A DNA stretch of 64,000 nucleotides from Marthasterias glacialis (Eukaryota > Echinodermata > Asteroidea > Forcipulatida > Asteriidae): contig OU452229.1 in NCBI GenBank assembly GCA_911728455.2, forward strand, positions 23,487,347 to 23,551,346. The letters run 5' to 3'. The notes under the pieces are model-generated. The model worked only from the letters and a program-made list of their open reading frames with translations, did no database searches and had not been told where the DNA came from. The position numbers were made by a program, and so were the translations under genes. How positions within the stretch are numbered: position 1 is the stretch's first letter; every line of letters begins with the position of its first letter. Positions 44,940-54,446 of the stretch are shown here, in pieces.

Positions 44940-45280
44940 ACAAATTCTTGTGTTGAAAAGTGTGTGATCGCGGTAGTTTGGCCTAAACGTTCCGTCGTGC
45001 ACTAGTACACATCGACCGTGCACATTTTATACGTTACTTATACAATTTCCAAGACTTGCTGGAACTGTCCTTACTGCTTTATTCAGCCACTCGAAGGTCT
45101 CTGGTACAAACTCTAGAAAGTTTTTCACAGAGAAAGAAAAGCCTCAATTTATTAAACAAATGCAACAATGGTCATGTATCGTACCGCACTTTCCTTTGGA
45201 GGACGTCGTGTTTGTTTACATTATTAAATACCCACAATAGGTCACGTGACGAGGGTCGCGTAATCGGTCTGTTATGTGAG
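44940..45280 (-). mobile_element. Inverse copy of the 12,850 element
   Basis: Shares in inverse order TGCACGACGGAACGTTT, TTCGAGTGGCTGAATAAAG, TACCAGAGACCTTCGAG, GTCACGTGACCTATTGTGGG and AGACCGATTA with 12,850-13,160. Confidence 0.85.
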
Positions 45281-45337
45281 CTGGCCAACTTTTAGGGCAG
45301 AAAGCCGCCAGCAGGCGGGACCACTATCTATATAGTA

Positions 45338-45502
45338 TACAAATATTGGCTGCTTCAAGTGGCGTAGTAAAACTAGTCACTCTCGGTGATCCCCGGAGCA
45401 GCCTATCTTCCCGAGGCGGAGCCGAGGGAAGATAGGCGGCTCCGGGGATCACCGAGAGTGACTAGTTTTACTACGCCACGAGATAAAGCAGTCAATATTT
45501 GT
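45338..45502. repeat. Long near-perfect palindrome
   Basis: Inner arms 45,359-45,412 and 45,426-45,479 (54 bp) match at 53 positions around a 13-base loop. The symmetry continues outward less perfectly (ACAAATATTGGCTGCTT and AAGCAGTCAATATTTGT). Confidence 0.95.
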
Positions 45503-46084
45503 TTTATAACACCTCAATTTCATCCATTTTGTGGTAATATTCTTTAAACAACTGTGCGTATATCAGTCTTCAAACAACTCTTTAAAATCTGACAGGAAAT
45601 CTTGACAAAAAGAAAGAGGGGTACCACACTACCTTCGTCCTCATATCGTATTTCAAATGCACGTATTATTTTATCGTTTCACCGGGTTCGAGGTTGTCGT
45701 TGGATTGTACCATTAATAGTTCTTTTGGTCGGTGTGCGGTGTGATAGTAAAAATACACAACACCACGTGACGCACGTTCGGCCAATCAACAGATAGAATC
45801 AAAGGAAGAGATGTTATAATACAAAATAATAGTACCTCGTATAGTACGTAGTCGTGTGAAACCACATTAGAAGCCCATGTATATGTGTTCTGCTGCTCCG
45901 GGTGTCATCTTAGACTTGGGAACGAGGTACCTCCATCATCCTGTTTGTTGTATAAGTGATGACGTTTTGGAGCCCGAAGTGCAATGTAACAAATGTTTAT
46001 ACCATCCGTTTACGTTGCACTTCCGGCCAACGCGGGGTGACCTCATTGAGGTCTCTGTTTTCAAGCCATTATTGTAGGCCTAGC

Positions 46085-46320
46085 GTACAAAAAGATGCGG
46101 GACACGGCCCGACAAGAAGCATTTTACCATTGAGAAAATGGCGCTGACCAATCATATTACACTGGTCACTCATCCGTTCACACAGCAACCATTTTCAAAG
46201 TGGACATTCGTATGCAATTGACCCATAGGGATTTTCTCCCATGGTGGGTCAGCGGAGTTCCGTGCGTGACGTATAGGCCTAGCGAGTGCTCCCTCTAGAT
46301 GTTATTAATCTCTATGGTTA
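46085..46320 (-). mobile_element. Diverged copy of the 62,072 element
   Basis: Inverse of 62,072-62,297: shares CATTGAGAAAATG, CTCATCCGTTCACACAGC and GCAATTGACCCATAGGG. Confidence 0.75.
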
Positions 46321-46565
46321 ACGCTGACAATGTCACGTGGGTGATCGTGGAGGATTTTCGGTCCTACCAATAGGATCTTTGTGGTAAGCCTATACTTAGA
46401 CTTGACAATGCATTCTCTGCCGGCTAACACGTTCAATGAATATTTCATACACTAATGGGCTTGCCGTAGTTTGGCTGTTGTCCTTCGACGTCTGTTTCAA
46501 ATAAATCAGATCAACTAAAAACATCAATGATGTTGTCAATGTGTAACCTGTTTGTTTTACTTGTT

Positions 46566-46730
46566 CACTGCAAAAATAAGGGTGTTAAATTGATTCTCTT
46601 GGTATATGTGACAGCACCGACATGGTGTTAGTTATCCCTATTGTTTATCATTGGAAAAATTAACACCATGTCGGTGTTGTCACATAATAGATAGCCAGAG
46701 AATCAGTTTAACACCCAAGTTTTTACAGTG
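46566..46730. mobile_element. 165-bp foldback MITE with CACTGYAAAAA ends
   Basis: CACTGCAAAAATAAGGGTGT, TTGATTCTCTTGG and GACAGCACCGACATGGTGTT are each mirrored at the right (AACACCATGTCGGTGTTGTC, CCAGAGAATCAG, ACACCCAAGTTTTTACAGTG). Confidence 0.9.
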
Positions 46731-47599
46731 TAACCATATAGTATTCTAATGACAAATTTGTAAACTAGGCTAGATAACTCGCAGTTTGAATATTAGGGGA
46801 AAATATTCTGTCTCGATAGTCAACACAGCCTAAATTATACAGTTTGTCAAAAAATCGCTCGGTTTACAATAGATATTTCCATAAACCTTCTTGCGGTTAT
46901 ATTTAGCTTTCATGAAGATTAAAATAAATTAAGCAAAATGCGTACAGGCCTATCTGATGTGACGCCAAAAAGTGCCACGGTTAATGTCGTCACACCTGAT
47001 CCTTTAATAACTAATGTGACGGCTGTGCTAAATGAAGATGTTATTAGACTTGCCAAACTGGTATTTCAGCATTCGGTGCAAATTCTGTCGGGAAAAAAAA
47101 TTAAAAAATGCGTCACTTTCCGGTTAAGTCCGCCGGGTGGTCAACATGAAACACACGAACAGTGTGGGTGGGGGCAAAGACTTATCGGGGTGGTGGGGCT
47201 TTTTAATGACTCCAACAATTCACTTGTGCATTTTTCGATTTCATATTATGGGAGGGGGTCAGGGAGGGGCAAGGGTTCTGAGCAGGAAGCTCCGCCCCTT
47301 CTGGTGACGTCACTGCCCGACAACATAAAAAAAATCTAGCGTGGTTGCAGAAAATGATCATTGTGCGTAAACGTGTCTTCTGTCGGGGTTTTCTTCTTCT
47401 TCTTCTTTTTTCGCAAATTTAATGGGAGTTTTCATACGCACTAGCTGCAATGATTTTCTAGTGTTTTATTTCAGTTCCCGTTTGTTAGGTCTCATCAGAC
47501 AAAAACTTACTCAATAAGGAGGAAATGATCACTGGAACTCGGGCAGTTGACATGGAACTAAAACGGAAAATGTGACCTTTAGGGCAGCGGATGTACATT

Positions 47600-48079
47600 G
47601 TGATTAGCCAGAACGGGAAAGTCTCCTATTGGTTGAAATCACCTCAACAATGAATATTCATTAAAGGGTACGCGCCGACTCGATTTTCTATTGGAGGATT
47701 CCAGCCCGCCCTTGCCGTGACGTGCATTGCGATCAAGAGCAGTGAGAAATCCATCCATAGGTTTTTGCGTACAAGATAATTGACGCAATGGGCGCCATTG
47801 GTTGGTACCCTGTAACAGTGTAATGCATTCGTAATGTACAACTTGGTGACCATCTGCAGCTGGCTGGTTCGACCTCATGCAAAGATAAAGTAGCGCGGTG
47901 CGGCTCTGTCTAGCTGTACTGTGTGTGTGTGGTGTACACGCATTGTACTCGATGTGCACAAAGTAAATCTAGGCATTTTGAGGGATTTCTACGTCAAGTT
48001 TTGACCACATTTCCCCCACTTATTCAGTCGTGATTCACAGTAGTCTCTGCCTCTTGTGACTTCGTCGTTCTCGAGTTGT
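47600..48079 (+). promoter_or_regulatory. Candidate promoter and non-coding exon 1 of the POGZ-like gene
   Basis: This stretch has more CpG and GC than its flanks, three ATTGG (inverted CCAAT) boxes (near 47,629, 47,689 and 47,798), a full TGACGTCA element slightly upstream (47,304) and ends in a strong donor GTAAGTAT at 48,080. No open frame of note crosses it. It is the best candidate upstream of the zinc-finger gene for a TATA-less promoter plus 5' UTR exon that would splice to 54,447. The transcription start cannot be fixed by eye. Confidence 0.4.
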
Positions 48080-48704
48080 TTGTAAGTATACTGCTGGTAT
48101 TGGTGTAATGGGTAGAAACTTTAAAACAGGTGTAGTTTTAAACGATAGGTCAATGTAGATTTTTGTTATCGTAGGCACACGTTTGAAGTTTTTAGGGTGA
48201 GACGTTAGCGTTTTGCCATGCAGAGTATGCAGCGCAGGCAAACTACTGCCACTGCGCGGAAAACCAATCGCCATCTTGGATTTCAGGCCTTTATTCGATA
48301 ATTCACCTTGATAAGAATTAAGGTTCGATTTTGTTTTCTTTATTTTGGGGTTTTTCGAGTTTTGTTTCCAATCATTCAAATTTTGTGCCACTGGACTGCT
48401 AGTCAGTAGCATGACTCAAATACATGAAATAGCAGTAGCATTTTAGTATAGCAGGACGGTTTCATTGATTGGTTGTTTACAAATTACATTGTTGGAACAT
48501 TTTTATAATTGCATAAATTCAAACCGTGCGTGGACATGCCTGACTGATACACATTCTTGATACACAGTCTAAAAACACTGATTTGATCTTCATTGTGTAA
48601 TGAATCATTTTAGAACGCTTAAAATATTAGCAAGAAAATATTTGCAAGAAAAAAACGGACAAAAACTGTAAGAAATGGCCGATTTGGCAACTCTGGGTAA
48701 TTCG

Positions 48705-49515
48705 CTTTCGAGTCACTTCGTACCTTCACCAAGGTACAAAGTGACTTTGGACGTTTCGTACCCTGGACGCTTCGTACTTTTCAGAATTAACTTCGTACCA
48801 TCTGTAGTGTTGATTCCAGAATTCTACACAGGAATTATGCCCCGTTGTGTTGCGTCAGGAGGACGTGTGAGCACAACACACCAGTAACGCAGCAGTAAAA
48901 TACCCGCCTCGTAATAATGCGTGAAACGAGAAATGTAACGGGAATTGCAACTTGGCCTTCAGTCAAGGCCGTTGTGAACATTATGATTTTCTTATCGAGT
49001 ATTTTTATAACTATTATAAATTTCTCTAAGCATGAGTTTGTTTTAAAGATTTTTTAAAGTGTATTATTTATTTCTTGTTTTGATTAATTTTAAGCCCTTT
49101 TTTATTTTTTCTATTTTTTTTTTCTTGTTTTGATTAATTTTTGTTAAAGCCCCTTTTTAATTTTTCAAAATACTTTTTTGATTTATTTTCGTTCAAGACC
49201 ACTTTTTAATTTTGTTTTATAGATTTTTTAAATTAAGGTCTTGTAGAATTTTAAAATAATTCAAACACAAGCAAGATTAATCTCTCTTTTGAATATGTGG
49301 GGCTCTGAAAAGAGCCGATTGGTATTAACGACCCCACTGCATCCCATGGGGTCAATAACGACCCCCACTTGTCATAACTCCTGTATAGAATTCTGAAGTC
49401 TATTGAGGGTACGAAGCGTCCAGGGTACGAAACGTCCAAGGTCACTTCATACCTTGGTGAAGGTACGAAGTGACTAAGGTACGAAGTGGCAAAGGTACGA
49501 AGTGACCTGACACTG
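48705..49515. mobile_element. 811-bp foldback element, GTACGAAGTGAC family
   Basis: Inverted arms of about 120 bp carry GTCACTTCGTACCTTCACCA, GGACGTTTCGTACCCTGG and AGAATTCTACACAGGA. Flanked by GTAATTCG (48,697-48,704 and 49,516-49,523); the match extends one base to GGTAATTCG. Confidence 0.9.
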
Positions 49516-50362
49516 GTAATTCGTGTGCTTTATCTCGTAACCCTCGGACCGTCGGGAGGATGGAGGGTTAGGACCATCACAACTAATTAGATCCGAGGTG
49601 CAGTGACTTACTTTGGTGAAATTTTATGAAAAATCTCAAGAGCTGATACAGACACATTCCAACACTATTTATCAGGATATGTTGATCAGAAACACCAGAG
49701 CTTGAGTCTGATGCTCTCAGCAGCTCAGCCACGACACACCACAACGTAACATAACTTGTTGAATCCCGTTCAAATTCCTGGGACCCTGCTGACACCAATC
49801 TTTTAATTTTCTTCCCCCAAAATAAGAATACGTTCTCCTTTTATTATTAAAAATTGAACTGTACATTTAAATGGGTAGTAATGTATTTTTTCTTTTTCTG
49901 GTTTTTGGTGGCTGAGGTTTTTTGTAAATAATTCGATTCCCATCTCATGAATACTAAGTCACAACAACAATGATGGCGCCAAACCAGACTGAAATTGTTC
50001 ACAGTAAAATGTCTAAGCCCCCCGCAAAAAAAAAAAGTCGCTGCGCAAGGTCAGTGCCGTTCCGATTTGATAGCCTATACTAAAAGAAAGCAGGTGCCTG
50101 CAAAATTTACACTTCATTAGATAAATAACAGTCTGGTCCAAAACAAAAAAATATTGTCACCACTTACTGTCTGGTATTTTACATTTTTTTTTGGCCAAGT
50201 CTGACGGGATTATTTGCTCGCAATTGCCGAAATCATTTCCTTTGAGAGTACCACTGTAAATGCTGTTTTAATATTTTTTTTATTGGGTGTTTCGGCCACC
50301 TGCCGAAACCACCTTTGTTTCTGTCGAGAATATGTTTTAATATTACTTTAGCTTGTTTGTAG

Positions 50363-50931
50363 GCATTTCGGTCACTTCGTACCCAAGTCACTTCGTACCC
50401 AAGTCACTTCGTACCCAAAATTTCTCACCCAAGTCACTTCGTACCCAAGTCATTTTGTACCCAAGTCACTTCGTACTCAGTTGTCTTTGTTTAACGTTCG
50501 CTGCCTGCCGCCGCCGCCATCAAGGGTGCGTTCCGGACGCCGAATTCGGGTTCACCAAAAAAATTCTGCCTGTGTTTAATAGTTCATTATTTTCTTTCAT
50601 CATGTAGACATCCGTCTGTGGTAGATGATCAATCACCGTTTGATGTAATACTTTCTCCGCCATTTAAAAAAAAATCCTAACTTACCTTTGTCATGTGTCC
50701 AGTAATTGACTTTTCTCAGACACCCCTGCGTTCTAACATTGGCTGGTCTGATTACGATGGAGAATTGCACGCATTGAGGGCGCACGGGAAAAAAGTATTT
50801 CAGAGAATAACTTGGGTACGAAATGACTTGGGTACGAAATGACTTGGGTACGAAGTGACTTGGGTACGAAGTGACTGGGGTGCGAAGTGACTTGGGTACG
50901 AAGTGACTTGGGTACCAAGTGACCGACATTC
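50363..50931. mobile_element. 569-bp foldback element with tandem 16-bp subterminal units
   Basis: The left arm is about six units of GTCACTTCGTACCCAA; the right arm about six inverted units TTGGGTACGAAGTGAC. Flanked by GTTTGTAG at 50,355-50,362 and 50,932-50,939. Confidence 0.9.
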
Positions 50932-51638
50932 GTTTGTAGACCCACTTACTGTTGAGGATAACTGCATCCATTCGAGTTATGATTTTGTATTTGTATTATT
51001 TTTCTTCTCAAAATTATACTTTACATTGTCCTCTCAGGGCAATTTATGTATCATTTTGAAGCTTATGACATAATCTTTTTGATGCAATAGACGACGCTAT
51101 CACAACGTCATCAGGTGTTAACTTTCATCATATCAAAGGATAGGCCTATTGTTTAAAAAAAAAAGTATCTTTTGAACAGCATAATTTCAATTTATAGCTT
51201 ATAGCTTTTAAACAATTTATTTTTATTTAAGGTCATCACATGTGTATCTTTTTATGGTTTCAGTGTTTGAAATAATAAGTGAAGTCTAAGCTTTGTAGAA
51301 AATATACTAGGCTTATTCAAGTTATTAAATGTGACAGCAAAAGTGATCAAGAATTACCATATGGTTTCTGTGAACAAAAGAGTCAGTGGAGTCTAAGCTT
51401 TCTGAAAATAGGTTTATTGACGACTTGACGTCATGTCATTAAAAGGCTGCAGTGAGAGGTTCCATTTCCAAAACTAAACTAGGTACTTTTTCACATTAGG
51501 ACATTTACACCATATTGGAATAGAACGACCTATAACAAAGGACATTAAGTCACCATGACGTTCTACATTTCTCAGTCGTTGTTTTTTTGTTTCGTTCCAC
51601 CCAAAATCCCCGTGTTTGTTTTGCTGCAAACACAGTTC

Positions 51639-51670
51639 GTTATTATTATAATTATTATTATAATTATAAC

Positions 51671-51702
<32 letters not shown>
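51639..51702 (+). repeat. TTA/ATT microsatellite
   Basis: Uninterrupted run of TTATTA and TTATAATTA units. Confidence 0.97.
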
Positions 51703-51705
<3 letters not shown>

Positions 51706-52068
51706 CTGTCACAAAGAAACTGTGAACCATGACAAAGCCAAGAGAACAAAGATTCTCTTTGAAACACTGGGATTTGTGATTGCGGAATTGCTGTGAAAAA
51801 AATTATGTTTTTGGCAACTCCAAGAAAATAAACCTGTCAGTCTGGATGGGGGAAAAAAAACAGGAAGATTCCCGGTGCCAAGTGGTTAAGTTTGTTTTTG
51901 GGTAGATCTTGGTGCCAGATCATTTTCCTTTTTAGGTGTTCGGGCATAGCCCAGAACCCCTCTTGTTTTTGTTTGTATTCTATAAAATCGTGTTTTATTT
52001 TCATCTTTTAGACTAATGTGTAAACTTTCATGAAGTTTGGTTCTGAGAAGTGCAAAGACCTCTACTCA

Positions 52069-52943
52069 GGGCATGTTCACACGAGTAGTTAACTTCACTG
52101 CTAACTTCTCTGCTAAATATTCGCAGCGGGGGATCTTCGTAAAAACGGACTGAACTAAAAAATGCCTTGCGTTCACACGGAGTGCTAACTGCCGATAGCT
52201 GTCTGCAAAGGTCACAAAACCATTACGTCATTTTCCGGTTGTTTTCGCGCGCGCGCGCCCCTGGCAAAATGTGTCTCTGTCAAAGCAGCGGGCTAGCGAT
52301 CTTTTGGCCAAGTTCGTACGATTCCCATTTCGTGGAAGCGGACCGGTATTGCCTGGTACTCGTGCCCCAAAACACATGCTGGGTACCAGTCAGGCTCAGC
52401 TGGTTTTTTTGTGCGAAGTTGGCCTTTGTTTTATTTCTGACAATCACAAACATGGCTCCGAACATGCAATTTCATGGTTCTTTACAAGTTTTCGCAGTTA
52501 TTTTGGCTGCGTTGAGAGTACGTACTAGGGCTGCTTTAGAGAGTGCAGATGAGGTGAAAATGGGTGAAAAGACAAGAGAGTTTCGTGAGCGGTGGAAAAG
52601 GGAAATGGGTAGACGACTCCTTGGGCTCGGCTTCGTTTTTGGAAGTATATCTTGCAGCGAAAACAACATGTCGCATGTATTTTGCACGCGGTATCAGGAA
52701 GTGGTCTGAAGTGGCTAAGGTCAGTTGCGTTCACACGGCAAAATAGCGCTGTTAAAGTATCAAGTTTCACTGCTAAGTCGTAAAACTGAAGTTAGCAGCG
52801 GAAATTTTCGCTGCTAACTTTTGGAGTTAGCAGCGAAGTTAGCAGCGAAGTTAGCAGCGAAGTTAACTATTTTTGCGTTCACACGGTCACAAATTTTTCG
52901 CTGTTAGCTAGCAGCGAAGTTAGCTACTCGTGTGAACGTACCC
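52069..52943. mobile_element. 875-bp non-autonomous DNA transposon
   Basis: GGGCATGTTCACACGAGTAG at the left matches the inverted right end GGGTACGTTCACACGAGTAG at 18 of 20 positions; TCA flanks both sides. The right third carries GTTAGCAGCGAA 12-bp repeats, also seen inverted at the left. A 180-residue open frame (52,167-52,709) inside has no recognisable domain. Confidence 0.82.
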
Positions 52944-52971
52944 TCAGTAATTTAAGGAGAGCTGTTGATAG

Positions 52972-53320
52972 ACCATGTTACCCTTTGTTTACAAAAAGAG
53001 TGACATTTTACATTCCAGAGCCTTTCTGGCAGAGAGGATGCTACACTGGTCATATAAGAAATTTTACATTTTGTTTCATATTTTCCACATCAATTCATGA
53101 GTTATAAAAGTAATAGCTGAACAAGTTTTGAGATGTGCCCCCTTTCTTCATGTCAAAAGTTAATAATAAAAAAACAGACAGTGCAATCTCCATAACATTT
53201 AAGATTTTATATTTTCCTCCATTGGCATTGGGCTGTGTATAAATCTCGCTTGCAGGAAGTTCAGGCTCTGTGGCTCCTTTGTAAACATGTGATGTCACAG
53301 GTCACATGTTCTATAGCTTT
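52972..53320 (-). mobile_element. Dispersed roughly 350-bp repeat, copy a
   Basis: Inverse of 60,755-61,070; shares AGGTCACATG, TTGTAAACA, GAGCCACAGAGC (inverse), CACTGGTCATAT and CCAGAGCCTTTCT/AGAAAGGCCCTGG. Confidence 0.75.
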
Positions 53321-53554
53321 CCTCTATTTCTTAACAAGATGGACTGATAACCCTTTACTCTTAGTTTCTTCGTTTGTTTTAGTCTGTTTGTTTATTTTTT
53401 GTCCTGGAACCCTTCCTCTTAAATTCCTCATTGTAATTTGATTATTTGACACCCAAGTCATGGCCAAGATAATATAGGTATGTCTGGCCCACTGCCAATT
53501 ATGGTATGTTTGACTGCTTGGTACTGAATCCATTGAAATGGTGGGAACACCATT

Positions 53555-53670
53555 TCAATGTCAAGTCAAGTCACAAATAATTTGGTCACAAGTCAAGTCA
53601 AAAGTCATTTGGTCCAAACACGAGGCAAGGCACAAGTCTCTTTGTCCAAGTACGAGTCAAGTCGCACAAT
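53555..53670 (+). repeat. Degenerate CAAGTCAAGTCAC array
   Basis: Repeated CAAGTC and GTCACAAGTC words, with further isolated copies near 54,225-54,270. Confidence 0.5.
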
Positions 53671-54446
53671 ATTTTGTCCAGCTGTAATAAGCAATCAAGG
53701 TCAGGTGTCAACTCGAGTTATGAGTTTTGGACTAATGAACTTGACTTTCATGATTTTTATACTTACACTTTACCGCACTATTTGCATGTGTACTACATAT
53801 AATTGTAGGAAGTGCCTTTTTTTCTTTCAAATTAAAACAATTCAGAGATTTTTGAACTAGTTAAATTTTTTATATTTTTTATTTATCAGTGTTATTTGAA
53901 ACAATTTTTGGATTTCTTTTATTTTCAAGAACTGCTAAACCTCCTGAATGAGCCAAAATAGACCAGTGGAATGCTGTCGATACATTAACCCTTACAGTCC
54001 CTATTCCATCAAACTCTAACAGTAGGTTTTGTTTGGATTTTGTTGGACTGGGGACTGCATTAGTAAACTGATCATGCTTTACAAGGGTTCAGGCATACCA
54101 CCATAATCAGAGTACCACAGTTTGGGTGTTGAGTTACCCATGTGGTGTTGGAATTTGTTAGAGTGGGGAATGATCTTAGTAAATCACTCAGGGGAGTTAG
54201 GGTTAATAAATAATTAACAAAATTGTCAAGTCACAAGTCACAAAAATAGCTACTCAAGTCCAAGTCACATGACTCATATCAATAACTCTGGATGAGGGAG
54301 TTAGAATTAATGGTGAAATGTAAAAATAAAGGTTTTTCCCTTTCTTTTTTAATAGGGTCACTGGCAGAGGTCAATCAACTGCTAACATATTTTACAAAAT
54401 AAAAGCAGTGGATATAATTGTTTATTCTTTGTTTTCTAATATACAG

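Larger units (their letters stand above)
40323..47600 (+). other. PRUNE2 3' UTR/intergenic DNA
   Basis: 40,323-43,800 is AT-rich with AATAAA at 41,797 and 43,769; a GGCTATGGCTATGG run lies near 41,090. From 44,700 onward repeats dominate: inverted repeats at 44,772 and 45,359, a reverse copy of the 12.85-kb element, a foldback at 46,566. A 133-residue open frame at 46,938-47,339 has no recognisable homology. No gene was recognised. Confidence 0.6.
48080..54446 (+). other. Proposed 6.4-kb 5' UTR intron of the POGZ-like gene
   Basis: Contains two foldback elements with 16-bp subterminal units (48,705-49,515 and 50,363-50,931), a TTA microsatellite near 51,640-51,700, the 875-bp element 52,069-52,943, one copy of a dispersed roughly 350-bp repeat (52,972-53,320) and a degenerate CAAGTCAAGTCA array near 53,555-53,670. 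No coding exon was recognised. Confidence 0.45.

Noticed and set aside
46938..47339. 133-codon open frame on the plus strand
   Set aside because: No recognisable domain, no clear splice partners, and it lies in repeat-rich DNA next to the proposed promoter; probably chance.
47639..48412. Minus-strand frames in the proposed promoter region
   Set aside because: No homology and no splice context; a divergent gene cannot be supported.
51587..51796. Tyr-rich frame across the TTA microsatellite
   Set aside because: Low-complexity translation of a microsatellite.
52167..52709. 180-codon frame as a host gene
   Set aside because: It lies wholly inside a transposon with inverted ends and shows no known domain.
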